NCBI GenBank assembly: GCA_946480845.1
Contig: CAMLLJ010000003.1
Span: forward strand, 1 to 32,822
Direction: 5' to 3'
Length of the DNA stretch: 32,822 nt
Source of the DNA: an uncultured Gemmatimonadota bacterium
Lineage (GTDB): Bacteria > Gemmatimonadota > Gemmatimonadetes > Gemmatimonadales > GWC2-71-9
The translations under genes were made by a program, and so were the position numbers. The notes under the pieces were generated by a model. That model was not told where the DNA came from and ran no database searches. It saw only the letters and a program-made list of their open reading frames with translations. Shown in pieces: positions 1 through 7,558 of this stretch. Each line of letters opens with the position of its first letter. Within the stretch, counting starts at the first letter, position 1.

Positions 1-27
1 CCCACAAAGTCCTTGCTGTTCTCCGCC

Positions 28-50
28 CTCCGCGTCTCCGCGTCTCCGCG
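28..50. repeat. 8-bp tandem repeat (CTCCGCGT, nearly 3 copies)
   Basis: Two full copies and one 7-base copy of CTCCGCGT lie in non-coding sequence ahead of the first gene. No coding frame with convincing composition covers it. Short tandem arrays of this kind are common between genes of GC-rich bacteria. No function is implied. Confidence 0.6.
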
Positions 51-127
51 CCCGAACCAAAAAGAAATCTACGCCTCCCAACGCAGCCCTTCCAGACGCT
101 CGATGCCCCCGGTGCGGCCGTGCGGGG

Positions 128-155
128 TTGCGGGGTACTGGGAGAACGGTATGAT
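128..155 (+). promoter_or_regulatory. Candidate sigma-70-like promoter of the outer-membrane protein gene
   Basis: TTGCGG (128-133) and TATGAT (150-155, 5 of 6 to TATAAT) are separated by 16 bases. Transcription would start near 162, leaving a leader of about 27 bases that contains the AGGAG ribosome site at 179-183. This is a pattern match only. Confidence 0.45.
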
Positions 156-188
156 AGACGCGGTCCGAACCGCCTTCCAGGAGAACGC

Positions 189-1523
189 ATGCGCCGCCTG
201 CTTCTCGCCGCCCTCCTCGCCGCATCGGCCGCCGCGCCGGCCTCGGCCCAGGGCCTCCGCGACATGGTGTCCGACCTCTTCATCTTCGGGGACGGCGGGG
301 AGGCGCTCTTCCTCGGCGGCTCCGGCAATCCCAACAACCCTGACGACATCCGCGTGCACGGCGACCACTTCGTGCCGTCGGCCGTGGCGGGGAACGCCAC
401 GATCATCAGCTTCCTCACCAACTCGGTCAGCGCCAGCATCGGCAGCCTGCCGGTGAGCGCCGCGAGCGGCGGCTCCACCTTCCGGTTCGAGGGCGGCGCG
501 CCGGTCCGCACCTCGTTCTCCGCCGGGCCCGTCTTCGGCGAGCGGGCGCAGACCCTTGGACGAGGCCGGGTGCTGGTCGGTCTGCACCGGTCCGGCGCCA
601 CCTTCCAGATGCTCCGCGGCGTGGACCTCGACAACCTCCACCTCACCTTCACCCACTCCAACGTCGATTTCGACGGCTGCGACGCGGAGCAGGGGGGCGA
701 CTGCTCGCTCATGGGCCTGCCGCTCGCCGAGAATGCCACGATCGACCTGGCCCTCTCGATGGACGTGGACCTGACGGTCACGTCGTTCCTGCTGACCTAC
801 GGCATCGGCGACCGGGTGGACGTCGGCGTGGTCGTGCCGGTCGTGAGCACGTCCCTGCACGGCCAGAGCGAGGCGCAGATCGTCCCCTTCGGCCCCGGCG
901 CCGCGCTGCACTTCTTCTCCGGCACCGCGGAAGACCCGGTGCTGACGGCGTCGCGGTTCGTGGACGGCTCGGCCACCGGACTGGGCGACGTGGCGGCACG
1001 CGTGAAGATCAGCCTCCGCGAGGCGCTGCCCGTCGCCGTCGGCATCCTCGCCGAAGGCCGCCTCCCCACCGGGGACGAGCGCGACCTGCTCGGCTCCGGC
1101 AGCTTCGCCGGCCGGGGGCTCGCCATCGTCTCTGCCCGCTTTGGATCGTTCTCCCCCCACGCCAACGTCGGCTACCTGTACCGCGGCGGCCGGAGCGATA
1201 CCGACGCCTTCCTTGCCACCGCCGGCTTCGACCATCTGATGGCCCCCTGGGCCACCCTCGCCGCCGACATCGTCTCGGAATTCCAGGTCGGCACCAGCGA
1301 CCTCACCGTCCCGCCCGACGTCCAGATCGACTATCCGTTCCGGCGCACCATCCACACGTCGAACCTTCCGGTCCGGCGCGACGACGTGATCAACGGCTCG
1401 CTGGGCATGAAGCTGACGACGAGGCAGGGAATGACCTTCGTGGCGAACGGCGCCTGGCCGCTCAACCGGGGAGGGCTGCGGCCGGATGTGTTCTGGACCT
1501 TTGGGGTGGAGTACAACTTCTAG
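189..1523 (+). CDS. Secreted outer-membrane beta-barrel protein, function unknown
   Basis: A 444-residue protein. The start is the ATG at 189, which has AGGAG five bases upstream and begins directly with a signal peptide: MRR, a hydrophobic Leu/Ala stretch, then an ASA-QG cleavage site near residue 21. The mature part is rich in alternating hydrophobic strands (GIGDRVDVGVVVPVV, VAVGILAEGRLPTGDE, FAGRGLAIVSARFG, FSPHANVGYLY) and ends in VEYNF, the terminal aromatic residue that is the usual BAM recognition signal. The phrase RLPTGDE followed by G and A strands resembles transporter-type barrels (MetA/phenol-pathway-like outer-membrane proteins), but I cannot assign a substrate. It stands alone on this strand, converging on the kinase gene that ends at 1563. 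A larger open frame begins upstream at 120, but that would put charged sequence ahead of the signal peptide. Confidence 0.85.
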   Translation: MRRLLLAALLAASAAAPASAQGLRDMVSDLFIFGDGGEALFLGGSGNPNNPDDIRVHGDHFVPSAVAGNATIISFLTNSVSASIGSLPVSAASGGSTFRFEGGAPVRTSFSAGPVFGERAQTLGRGRVLVGLHRSGATFQMLRGVDLDNLHLTFTHSNVDFDGCDAEQGGDCSLMGLPLAENATIDLALSMDVDLTVTSFLLTYGIGDRVDVGVVVPVVSTSLHGQSEAQIVPFGPGAALHFFSGTAEDPVLTASRFVDGSATGLGDVAARVKISLREALPVAVGILAEGRLPTGDERDLLGSGSFAGRGLAIVSARFGSFSPHANVGYLYRGGRSDTDAFLATAGFDHLMAPWATLAADIVSEFQVGTSDLTVPPDVQIDYPFRRTIHTSNLPVRRDDVINGSLGMKLTTRQGMTFVANGAWPLNRGGLRPDVFWTFGVEYNF

Positions 1524-1559
1524 GGGTCAGGGATCAGCGATCAGCGATCAGGGACCCCT
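1522..1559. repeat. Inverted repeat enclosing three GATCAGC units, between convergent genes
   Basis: AGGGGTC (1522-1528, overlapping the stop codon of the barrel gene) is the perfect complement of GACCCCT (1553-1559). The 24-base loop holds three tandem 7-mers (GATCAGC, GATCAGC, GATCAGG; 1532-1552). It lies exactly between two convergent genes and could end transcription from either side, but there is no T-tract on either strand. The G/TCAGG flavour resembles the repeat at 14773-14825. Confidence 0.5.
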
Positions 1560-1562
1560 GCC

Positions 1563-3455
1563 TCACCGTATCCCCGTCACCCTCCACGCACCGCCCACCC
1601 TCCGCAGCGACATCCGTATCGACACCGGCTGCTGGTCGGTGCGGCGGGTGGTCGTGTTCTCGAAGACGTAGGTGCCCGTCAGGGCCGCTTCGGCCGCGTC
1701 GTCGGTCACCTGGAGCTGGGAGATCTTCAGCGAGACCTGGATCGACCCCACCGCGTCGAAGAACTGGCGCCAGTCCTGCTCCTGGGCATCGGTGAGCCCG
1801 GGATTGGCGCGGCGGATGCGCGCCGTGCTGCGTGACTCGATCGCTGTGGCGTACTCGGCGACTGCCGCCTCGATGGCCGGGCGGGGGTCGGCCGGCGGCT
1901 GCTCGGGCGCCGGTGCCGGCGGCGGTTCGGCCTCGCGCCGGGGCTGGGCCGGCGCGGGGATTTCGGCGCGCTGAGAGGCGCTGGCGGCCGCGGTGGCCGC
2001 GGCCCACTGGGCGCTCGCCGTCGAGAACGCGATCGACGCCTCCTCGATCCGGCCCGCTCGCCGGAGCGCTTCCGCGCGGGCGATGGTCGAGTCGCCTTCG
2101 GCGATCCGTGCCGCCGTGGCGCCGGCGGCAACGGCGGTGCGCCGGGCCTCCAGGGCCGAGGACCGCAGGCGGGACATCACGGAGGTATCGGGGCCGGCCG
2201 GGACCGGAAGGCGCGCCGAGGCCGCCGGTGAGGCCGGCCCTTCGCGCGCGCTTCTCGACGTGCTCCGGGCCGGTGCCGCGGCGGGGACCGGCGGCGGGGT
2301 CGGCTCCGCCTGTTCCGGTACCGTGCCCGGTGGCTGCCCGGAGCGCTCCCCCGCGCTCGGCGAATCGACGACTGCGGGCGGGACGCCACCCGGGCTGGCG
2401 GCGGCGTCCCGGTCGCGGCGCGGCAGGAACACCAGCGCCGCCCCGAGCACGACCACCGCGGCACCGGCGACGACCGGCCACGGCGGGCGCCGCGCGGGGA
2501 CCGTCTTCACCGCGGACGCCCACGACTCGCGATGCGCCGGCATCTCGGTGGTCGGCGGCGTCCCGCCCGACGGCGTGGACATCGAGTCGAGCGCGTGCAG
2601 CAGGTCGTCGGCCTGGGTGGGCCGGTCGGCCGCGTGCTTCTCGAGGCAGCGCATGATCAGCGCCGCGAGCGCCGGCGGCACGCTGGGCCGGAGCGCCTGC
2701 ACCGGCACCGGCGGCTCGTTCACGTGCGCCGCGAAGAGCGCCTGCGGGCTTCGGCCGATGAAGGGGGGCCGCCCCGCGAGCATCTCATAGGCCATCACGC
2801 CGAATGCGTAGATGTCCACCCGGTGGTCCATCGCCGGGTCGGCGGAGGCCTGCTCGGGCGCCATGTAGGCCGGCGTGCCCAGCGCGATGCCGAGCGAGGT
2901 GAGGTGCGAATGGTCGCCATCGGTGACCGACTCCGACAGCGCCTTGGCGACGCCGAAATCGGCTACGATCGCCGAGCCGACCGAGAGCAGGACGTTGTCG
3001 GGCTTGATGTCGCGGTGGATGACGCCCTGCGCGTGGGCGTAGGTGAGCGCCGAGGCGACATCGCGGAGGAGCCGCAGCACTTCGGAGATCGGCAATTCGC
3101 CCTCGCGAGCCAGGCGCGCGCGGAGCGATTCGCCCTCGACGAAGGGCATGGTGAAGTAGGGCAGCCCGCCCAGCTCGCCGGCGGCGTGCACGGGGACGAT
3201 GTGCGGATGCTGCAGCTTGGCGACGAGCAGGATCTCGCGGCGGAAGCGGTCGACGCTCACCCCGGCGGCGAGCGTGGGCGACAGGACCTTCACGACCACG
3301 CGGCGCCCGAGGGCAGTCTCGTGCGCGAGGAAGACGCGCGCCATCCCGCCGCCGCCGAGCTCGCGCTCGATCGTGTACAGGCCGCTCAGGGACTCCTGGA
3401 GCTGCTCGCGGAGGTCCGCCGTTCCTGCCTCCCGGTTCTGGTGCCCAATCCTCAA
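1563..3455 (-). CDS. Hanks-type Ser/Thr protein kinase, membrane-anchored, with C-terminal NTF2-like region
   Basis: A 630-residue transmembrane kinase. The N-terminal catalytic domain (about residues 25-290) has the glycine loop ELGGGGMARVF, the ATP lysine in VVVKVL (K56), the catalytic loop HRDIKPDN (D149), DFG (D166) and an APE-like MAPEQ. A Pro/Thr linker leads to one membrane helix at about 327-345. The outer part is Ala/Pro/Arg-rich, with one helical stretch around 430-500. The last ~115 residues (IEAAVAEYATAIE to GGAWRVTGIR) look like an NTF2/SnoaL-type fold, which could be a ligand-binding sensor. The start must be TTG at 3455, because an in-frame TAG lies just upstream and no other start precedes the kinase domain. 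It sits 30 bases downstream of the MATE gene on the same strand and probably ends that operon. The signal sensed and the substrates are unknown. Confidence 0.9.
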   Translation of the reverse strand: MRIGHQNREAGTADLREQLQESLSGLYTIERELGGGGMARVFLAHETALGRRVVVKVLSPTLAAGVSVDRFRREILLVAKLQHPHIVPVHAAGELGGLPYFTMPFVEGESLRARLAREGELPISEVLRLLRDVASALTYAHAQGVIHRDIKPDNVLLSVGSAIVADFGVAKALSESVTDGDHSHLTSLGIALGTPAYMAPEQASADPAMDHRVDIYAFGVMAYEMLAGRPPFIGRSPQALFAAHVNEPPVPVQALRPSVPPALAALIMRCLEKHAADRPTQADDLLHALDSMSTPSGGTPPTTEMPAHRESWASAVKTVPARRPPWPVVAGAAVVVLGAALVFLPRRDRDAAASPGGVPPAVVDSPSAGERSGQPPGTVPEQAEPTPPPVPAAAPARSTSRSAREGPASPAASARLPVPAGPDTSVMSRLRSSALEARRTAVAAGATAARIAEGDSTIARAEALRRAGRIEEASIAFSTASAQWAAATAAASASQRAEIPAPAQPRREAEPPPAPAPEQPPADPRPAIEAAVAEYATAIESRSTARIRRANPGLTDAQEQDWRQFFDAVGSIQVSLKISQLQVTDDAAEAALTGTYVFENTTTRRTDQQPVSIRMSLRRVGGAWRVTGIR

Positions 3456-3485
3456 ATCTAGCCCGCCCGCGGGGAAGCGGCAGGC

Positions 3486-4877
3486 TCAATCGACGGCGAT
3501 GTTGCGCCAGAGACCCTGGTTGAAGCGGAGGACGCTGAGCGCGCAGCGGGTGGCATGCCCGGCAAGGATGGCGAGCCAGATGTCGATCGGGTCGAGCGTC
3601 GCCACCCGCTGGATGACGAAGCAGATGCCCAGCGGCACGGCCACCTGCGAGATGATCGAGATGTAGAGGGGGCTCTTCGTGTCGCCCGTGCCCTGCAGGC
3701 CGCCCGTGTAGGTGAGCGCCACCGCGATGAACAGGCCGGAGAGGCTGAGCACGCGGAGCAGCCCGACGCCGATGTCCACGACCCCCGGCTCGTTCATGCC
3801 GAACACGGCGAGCAGCTGCCGCGGGATGAGCAGGAAGAGCGCGCCGACGGCCGCCGCGCCGAGGAACCCGATGCGGGCGGCGGCGTGCACGGCATCGCGC
3901 GCCCGGTCGGCGCTCCCCGCGCCGAGGTTCTGGCCCGCCACCGCCGCGGCGGCGCCCATGAGCCCGACCGAGGTCCAGGTGATGAACGAGAAGAGCTGCC
4001 CGTAGGAGACGGCGAACGCGGCCTGCGCGGCGGCGCTCGCCGCCAGCGAGCCGATGAACGCCAGCATCAGCACGCCGCCGACGTTCATCGCGATGCCCTG
4101 GATCCCCGTGGGGAGCCCGAAGCGGAACAGGGACCGGACCACCGTCCAGTCGGGACCGAACGGTCCCCGGCGCGGGAAGGACACGACCCAGCCGCCGCTC
4201 CAGAGCCGGACCAGCGAGTACGCCCCGACCAGACCTGCCGCCACCACCGTCCCGGTCGCGGCCCCCGCCGTCCCCAGCGCCGGCAGCGGCCCGAGGCCCG
4301 GGATCAGCACGGCGTTGAACGCGATGTTGAGCACCGTCATGATGATGCCGAGGACCATCGGAGTGCGCGCGTCGCCGGCGGAGCGGAGCGCGCCGGAGAG
4401 CATGAAGAAGACCAGCATCCCGCTGTTGAACAGGAACATGATGCGCAGGTAGGGCAGCGCCTGGGCCTGCACGCCCGGCTCGGCATTGACGAGGTCCAGC
4501 AGGGCCGGCGAGAGGACGTACCCGGCCGGGGCGAGCACCAGGAGCGAGAGGCCGACGGCCGTGATGAACGCCTGGTACACCGTGCGGTCCACCTTGCCCT
4601 CGTCCCCGGCGCCGGCGTAGCGCGCCACCAGCACGCTCATGCCGGTGAAGAGCGAGTTGATGAAGATGATGACGACGATGAAGATCTGCGACGCGACGCC
4701 GATCGCGGCGTTGCCCTCGAAGCCCACGAAGTGTCCCACCATGACGTGGTCCACGATCCCCTGCAGGCCGCCGATGACGTTGGTGAGCATCGTAGGCCAG
4801 GCGAGCTTCCAGACGGCGGGGCGCAGCGGCCCTTCGACGATGGAGCGGTCATACCGCCGGAGGGCCGGCGCGGTCAA
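3486..4877 (-). CDS. MATE family multidrug/toxin efflux transporter
   Basis: A 463-residue, 12-helix inner-membrane protein of normal MATE length. It has the typical opening (AVWKLAWPTMLTNVIGGLQGIVD), the internal two-fold repeat (second half from about residue 235, FRFGLPTGIQGIAMNVGG) and the conserved GxxGAxxAVAGQNLGAG stretch of the family. MATE proteins export cationic drugs or metabolites using Na+ or H+ gradients; the substrate cannot be read from sequence. The start is TTG at 4877, inside a TTGA that overlaps the stop of the upstream gene by four bases, so the two are probably translationally coupled. No other good start exists before the first helix. Confidence 0.92.
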   Translation of the reverse strand: MTAPALRRYDRSIVEGPLRPAVWKLAWPTMLTNVIGGLQGIVDHVMVGHFVGFEGNAAIGVASQIFIVVIIFINSLFTGMSVLVARYAGAGDEGKVDRTVYQAFITAVGLSLLVLAPAGYVLSPALLDLVNAEPGVQAQALPYLRIMFLFNSGMLVFFMLSGALRSAGDARTPMVLGIIMTVLNIAFNAVLIPGLGPLPALGTAGAATGTVVAAGLVGAYSLVRLWSGGWVVSFPRRGPFGPDWTVVRSLFRFGLPTGIQGIAMNVGGVLMLAFIGSLAASAAAQAAFAVSYGQLFSFITWTSVGLMGAAAAVAGQNLGAGSADRARDAVHAAARIGFLGAAAVGALFLLIPRQLLAVFGMNEPGVVDIGVGLLRVLSLSGLFIAVALTYTGGLQGTGDTKSPLYISIISQVAVPLGICFVIQRVATLDPIDIWLAILAGHATRCALSVLRFNQGLWRNIAVD

Positions 4878-5239
4878 AGATCGACCAGGACCCGGAAGCC
4901 GCCGTACGCCATGCGTCGCATGTCGAACGGCGTCGTATCGTCCTCCATCATCTTCAGGATCCGGGGGTCCTTCATCACCTTCGCGTTCACCCGGTCACGG
5001 TGGGCCCGCGACTTGTACACGATCCAGGAGAAGAACACGACCTCGCCCCGCTTGAGCCGGACGCTCTTGGGGAAGGTGAGCGTGGCCCCCGGGACCCCCC
5101 GGACGTCGTCGCCGACGCATTCGCGGTACTCGAGGGCCCCAAGCTCCATCCACACCTTACCCGCCTTCCGCGCGATACCGCGGTAGGTGTCCAGGTGCCG
5201 CTTCGGGATCGGGATCAGGAAGCCATCCACATACTTCAT
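4874..5239 (-). CDS. DUF1428 family protein
   Basis: A 121-residue soluble protein with the DUF1428 (YbaA-like) signature: MKYVDGFLIPIPK at the start, the central GDDVRGVPGATLTFP and the C-terminal RMAYGGFRVLVDL. This is a dimeric alpha/beta (ferredoxin-like) fold of unknown role. The ATG at 5239 is chosen over the GTG two codons upstream because a GGAGG box sits five bases before it; from the GTG the box would overlap the start. It lies 21 bases after rpiB and overlaps the MATE start by four bases, so it is within the same operon. Confidence 0.85.
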   Translation of the reverse strand: MKYVDGFLIPIPKRHLDTYRGIARKAGKVWMELGALEYRECVGDDVRGVPGATLTFPKSVRLKRGEVVFFSWIVYKSRAHRDRVNAKVMKDPRILKMMEDDTTPFDMRRMAYGGFRVLVDL

Positions 5240-5260
5240 GTGCACCTCCAGCAGGCGGGG

Positions 5261-5686
5261 TCAGTCGATCTGGGCAAGCCGGCGGGCGTGCCGGCCGCCC
5301 TCGAACTCCGTCGTGAGCCAGATCTCGAGGATCTCCAGCGCCAGGGCGGGGGGGACGAGCCGCTGGCCCATCGCAAGCACATTCGAGTCGTTGTGGGCGC
5401 GCGCCAGCCGGGCCGACTCGGCGCTCCAGCAGACGGTGCAGCGGATGCCGGGCACCCGGTTGGCCACGATCGCCTCGCCGTTGCCTGACCCGCCCAGCAC
5501 GATGCCGCGCTCGCACTCGCCGGCGGCCACCGCCAGGGCCACGGGGCGGATGAAGGCCGGGTAGTCCACGGGCTCCGCGGAATCGGTGCCGAAGTCGCGC
5601 ACCGCGATGCCGCGCGCGCGCAGCGCGTCCGCCAGCAGCGCCTTGTGCGCGAAGCCCGCGTGGTCGGAGCCGATGGCGATGCGCAC
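5261..5686 (-). CDS. rpiB: Ribose-5-phosphate isomerase B (mycobacterial-type active site)
   Basis: A 141-residue RpiB/LacAB-type isomerase interconverting ribose 5-phosphate and ribulose 5-phosphate in the pentose phosphate pathway. It shows the N-terminal GSDHAG phosphate/base motif (residues 6-11), the DYPAF segment, the anion hole GGSGNGE (65-71) and HNDSN (98-102). In the E. coli enzyme a cysteine in ICGTG acts as the base. Here the equivalent stretch is VLGGSGNGE with Gly at that place, and Glu71 matches the glutamate used by the Mycobacterium tuberculosis enzyme. GTG at 5686 is the only sensible start and overlaps the upstream stop by one base (TAGTG), implying coupling. A sugar-isomerase paralogue acting on another aldose (for example allose 6-phosphate) is possible. 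Confidence 0.9.
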   Translation of the reverse strand: MRIAIGSDHAGFAHKALLADALRARGIAVRDFGTDSAEPVDYPAFIRPVALAVAAGECERGIVLGGSGNGEAIVANRVPGIRCTVCWSAESARLARAHNDSNVLAMGQRLVPPALALEILEIWLTTEFEGGRHARRLAQID

Positions 5687-6105
5687 TACTCGAACCCGCG
5701 GAAGACCCCGTCGGCGTCCACCGCCGTGGCGAAGTCCTCGAAGTCCATGTTGGCGATCGAGAGGTTGTTCTCGATGGACTGGATCGCCGAGGGAACGGCG
5801 CGGAACTGCCTCCCGGCCTCATCCTCGAGGAGGTCGAGGATGAGCAGCGCATGGTCGGGATGCGTCATGGTAACGCGGTCGGCGATGATGACGTACCCGT
5901 GGTTCGAGCCTGCCCGGAAGAGGCCGGGAACCTCGGCATTCGGCACGCCGTCGTACTCGCGGTCGTCCACGAAGCGGACGTTGGCCTGGAAACCCATCAC
6001 GCCGACGGGCATGCTCACCTCGTCACAGACGGCCTCCCAGGTTGCGTCGTCGCTGAAGTCGGTCCGGAGGACCAGCATGTCCTCCGATTCCGGGAGCAGT
6101 CGCAT
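5686..6105 (-). CDS. Hypothetical protein, DUF6924-like
   Basis: A 139-residue soluble protein with no signal peptide. The opening (LPESEDMLVLRTDFSDDATW) and the middle (VRFVDDREYDGV) resemble the DUF6924 family as I remember it; the match is from memory and not checked. No catalytic motif stands out, and the protein is acidic. The ATG at 6105 is preferred to the upstream GTG at 6123 because GGGAGG lies seven bases before it. The gene starts 14 bases after the lipoprotein gene ends and runs into the rpiB start (one-base overlap), so it is part of the same transcription unit. Function unknown. Confidence 0.75.
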   Translation of the reverse strand: MRLLPESEDMLVLRTDFSDDATWEAVCDEVSMPVGVMGFQANVRFVDDREYDGVPNAEVPGLFRAGSNHGYVIIADRVTMTHPDHALLILDLLEDEAGRQFRAVPSAIQSIENNLSIANMDFEDFATAVDADGVFRGFE

Positions 6106-6119
6106 GGATGTCCTCCCTG

Positions 6120-7460
6120 TCACTGGTTGCCGGTCGAGGCCGGTCGGCGGACCACCATGTAGTCGCCGGCTCGCGGGCCCGGCTGCACCATCCAGTCCGG
6201 CGCGAGCTCGAGCGTCCAGCCGTCACCCTGGAGCGCGGAACCCTCGATACTCGACGGTGCCGGCACCCGGAGCAGCGTGTCGCCCACCAGGACCGGATCG
6301 CCGGCCAGGCTGCCCCAGGCCGTCGTGGTGCGGAATCGCGGGTATATCACCCCTTCCCCGGGAACCGGCATCATGCCGTCGGTAACGAACGAGGCACTGT
6401 TCCCCTTGCGCAGGACCAGCACCGGACCGTCCACGAAGCGCCGCCGGAAATCCGCCAGGCGGGCCGCGCGCTCGGTCTCCCGCTTCTCCTCCGCCACGCG
6501 CAGCGCCTCGCCGTCGTAGCGTCCCGCCGCCTCGGTGGCGACGGGGAGCGCCGACGGCTGGATCTTCGCGGCCGCCATGAGCAGGAGCGCGGGATCGTCG
6601 GTGCTCGAGAAGGCCCGTGTCCAGCCCGGCGACCAGGCGTCGAGCAGGACGCCGTACGCGGCACCGGAGCTGTACGCGAAGGTACGCACGTACGACTCCT
6701 TCCCGGCCCCGGCCGCAAGCTGCTTCACGACACTGGCCGCCGCCTCCGCCGGGGTCGCCGACGCGACGACGGTCCCCGTGTACTGCGCGAGCCCTTCGTT
6801 GACCACCAGCACCCGCTCGTTCTCGGCGGCGGCCGGCGCCTCGCGCTGCCGCGCCGCGCGGAAGGCGAAGGCGTCGCGAAGTGCCGCCAGCCCCGCATCG
6901 CGCGGCTGCTTCAGTGCCTCGGCGAGTGCGCGCCACTCGAGCTGGAGCCAGTAGCGCCCGGCGAAGGTGTCGAGATGATCGTTGGAAGGCTCGGGCAGGA
7001 AGAAGCCCAGCTCCGGCTGCACCCGGTGAAATAGCTCGTGGATCAGCAGGACGCGGCGCTGGTCGTCCGCGGCGCCGGCCACATGCTGCCAGACGAGCGT
7101 GGTCCAGCGGGTCTCGCCCCATTGCATCGCCGAGTTCGCGTATCCGAGCGCGGCGGGCCGGGGCGCGTCGGGGGCGGGCTGGTTCGTGGCGATGGACCTG
7201 GTGACCGGATCGGCGATGACCATCGGGCCGCAGAGCGAGATGCCCCAGAGCCGCCCTCCCTCTCGGGCGCAGAGCTCACCCGCCTCGGCGAAGAAGGCCG
7301 CTGCGCGAACCGAGTCGAGCCCCGATGCGGCCGGTGCCGGCGCGGGCGGCGATCCGGTCGTCACGGCCGGCCTGGCGGTGCACGCCGCAAGCAGCAGGCT
7401 CGCGGCGAAGAGACTGCGCGCAAGGCGCACGGGCAGTGTGACATCGGGGACCAGGCGCAT
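6120..7460 (-). CDS. Lipoprotein with gluzincin-like HExxH metallopeptidase motif
   Basis: A 446-residue predicted lipoprotein. The signal sequence ends in a LAAC lipobox (Cys27), followed by a Pro/Ala linker. At 141-145 it has HELFH in an aliphatic helix (VLLIHELFHRVQ). Downstream are LEWRAL (E175) and NEGLAQY (E222), the spacing and context in which gluzincins supply their third zinc ligand and a helper residue. I infer a zinc-dependent peptidase or a relative anchored facing the periplasm, but I do not recognise a named family. The C-terminal third (from about 330) is beta-rich and has no known motif. It is the first gene of the run down to 1563 and is divergent from the AraC-type gene across 98 bases. 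Confidence 0.75.
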   Translation of the reverse strand: MRLVPDVTLPVRLARSLFAASLLLAACTARPAVTTGSPPAPAPAASGLDSVRAAAFFAEAGELCAREGGRLWGISLCGPMVIADPVTRSIATNQPAPDAPRPAALGYANSAMQWGETRWTTLVWQHVAGAADDQRRVLLIHELFHRVQPELGFFLPEPSNDHLDTFAGRYWLQLEWRALAEALKQPRDAGLAALRDAFAFRAARQREAPAAAENERVLVVNEGLAQYTGTVVASATPAEAAASVVKQLAAGAGKESYVRTFAYSSGAAYGVLLDAWSPGWTRAFSSTDDPALLLMAAAKIQPSALPVATEAAGRYDGEALRVAEEKRETERAARLADFRRRFVDGPVLVLRKGNSASFVTDGMMPVPGEGVIYPRFRTTTAWGSLAGDPVLVGDTLLRVPAPSSIEGSALQGDGWTLELAPDWMVQPGPRAGDYMVVRRPASTGNQ

Positions 7461-7499
7461 GGGGCGGCGGCTCGCTTTCCAGGCTGGGGACCGACCTGA

Positions 7500-7527
7500 G
7501 ATAACACCGCGCTTCCGCGGTCTGCAA
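7500..7527 (-). promoter_or_regulatory. Candidate promoter and palindromic operator in the divergent lipoprotein/AraC intergenic
   Basis: ACCGCG (7506-7511) and CGCGGT (7516-7521) form a perfect 6-base inverted repeat with a 4-base spacer. On the minus strand TTGCAG (7522-7527) precedes it and GTTATC (7500-7505) follows, so the palindrome fills the gap between plausible -35 and -10 elements of the lipoprotein operon. The -10 is poor. The neighbouring AraC-type protein is an obvious candidate binder, although AraC-family sites are more often direct repeats. Confidence 0.35.
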
Positions 7528-7558
7528 CCTTTGAGCAGGGTGTCCCGTCTGTTTCACA

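Noticed and set aside
28..50. Possible CRISPR or phage-type repeat at the window start
   Set aside because: The unit is only 8 bases, copies abut without spacers, and there are no cas genes.
69..1355. Long minus-strand open frame (428 codons) opposite the outer-membrane protein gene
   Set aside because: Low-complexity Gly/Ala/Arg/His product without any domain; it mirrors the codon bias of the real gene on the plus strand, which has a signal peptide, ribosome site and barrel end.
3555..5186. Plus-strand open frame of 543 codons opposite the MATE and DUF1428 genes
   Set aside because: Composition of a shadow frame (Arg/His/Asp/Glu/Pro), no motif; the minus strand encodes clear families with coupled starts.
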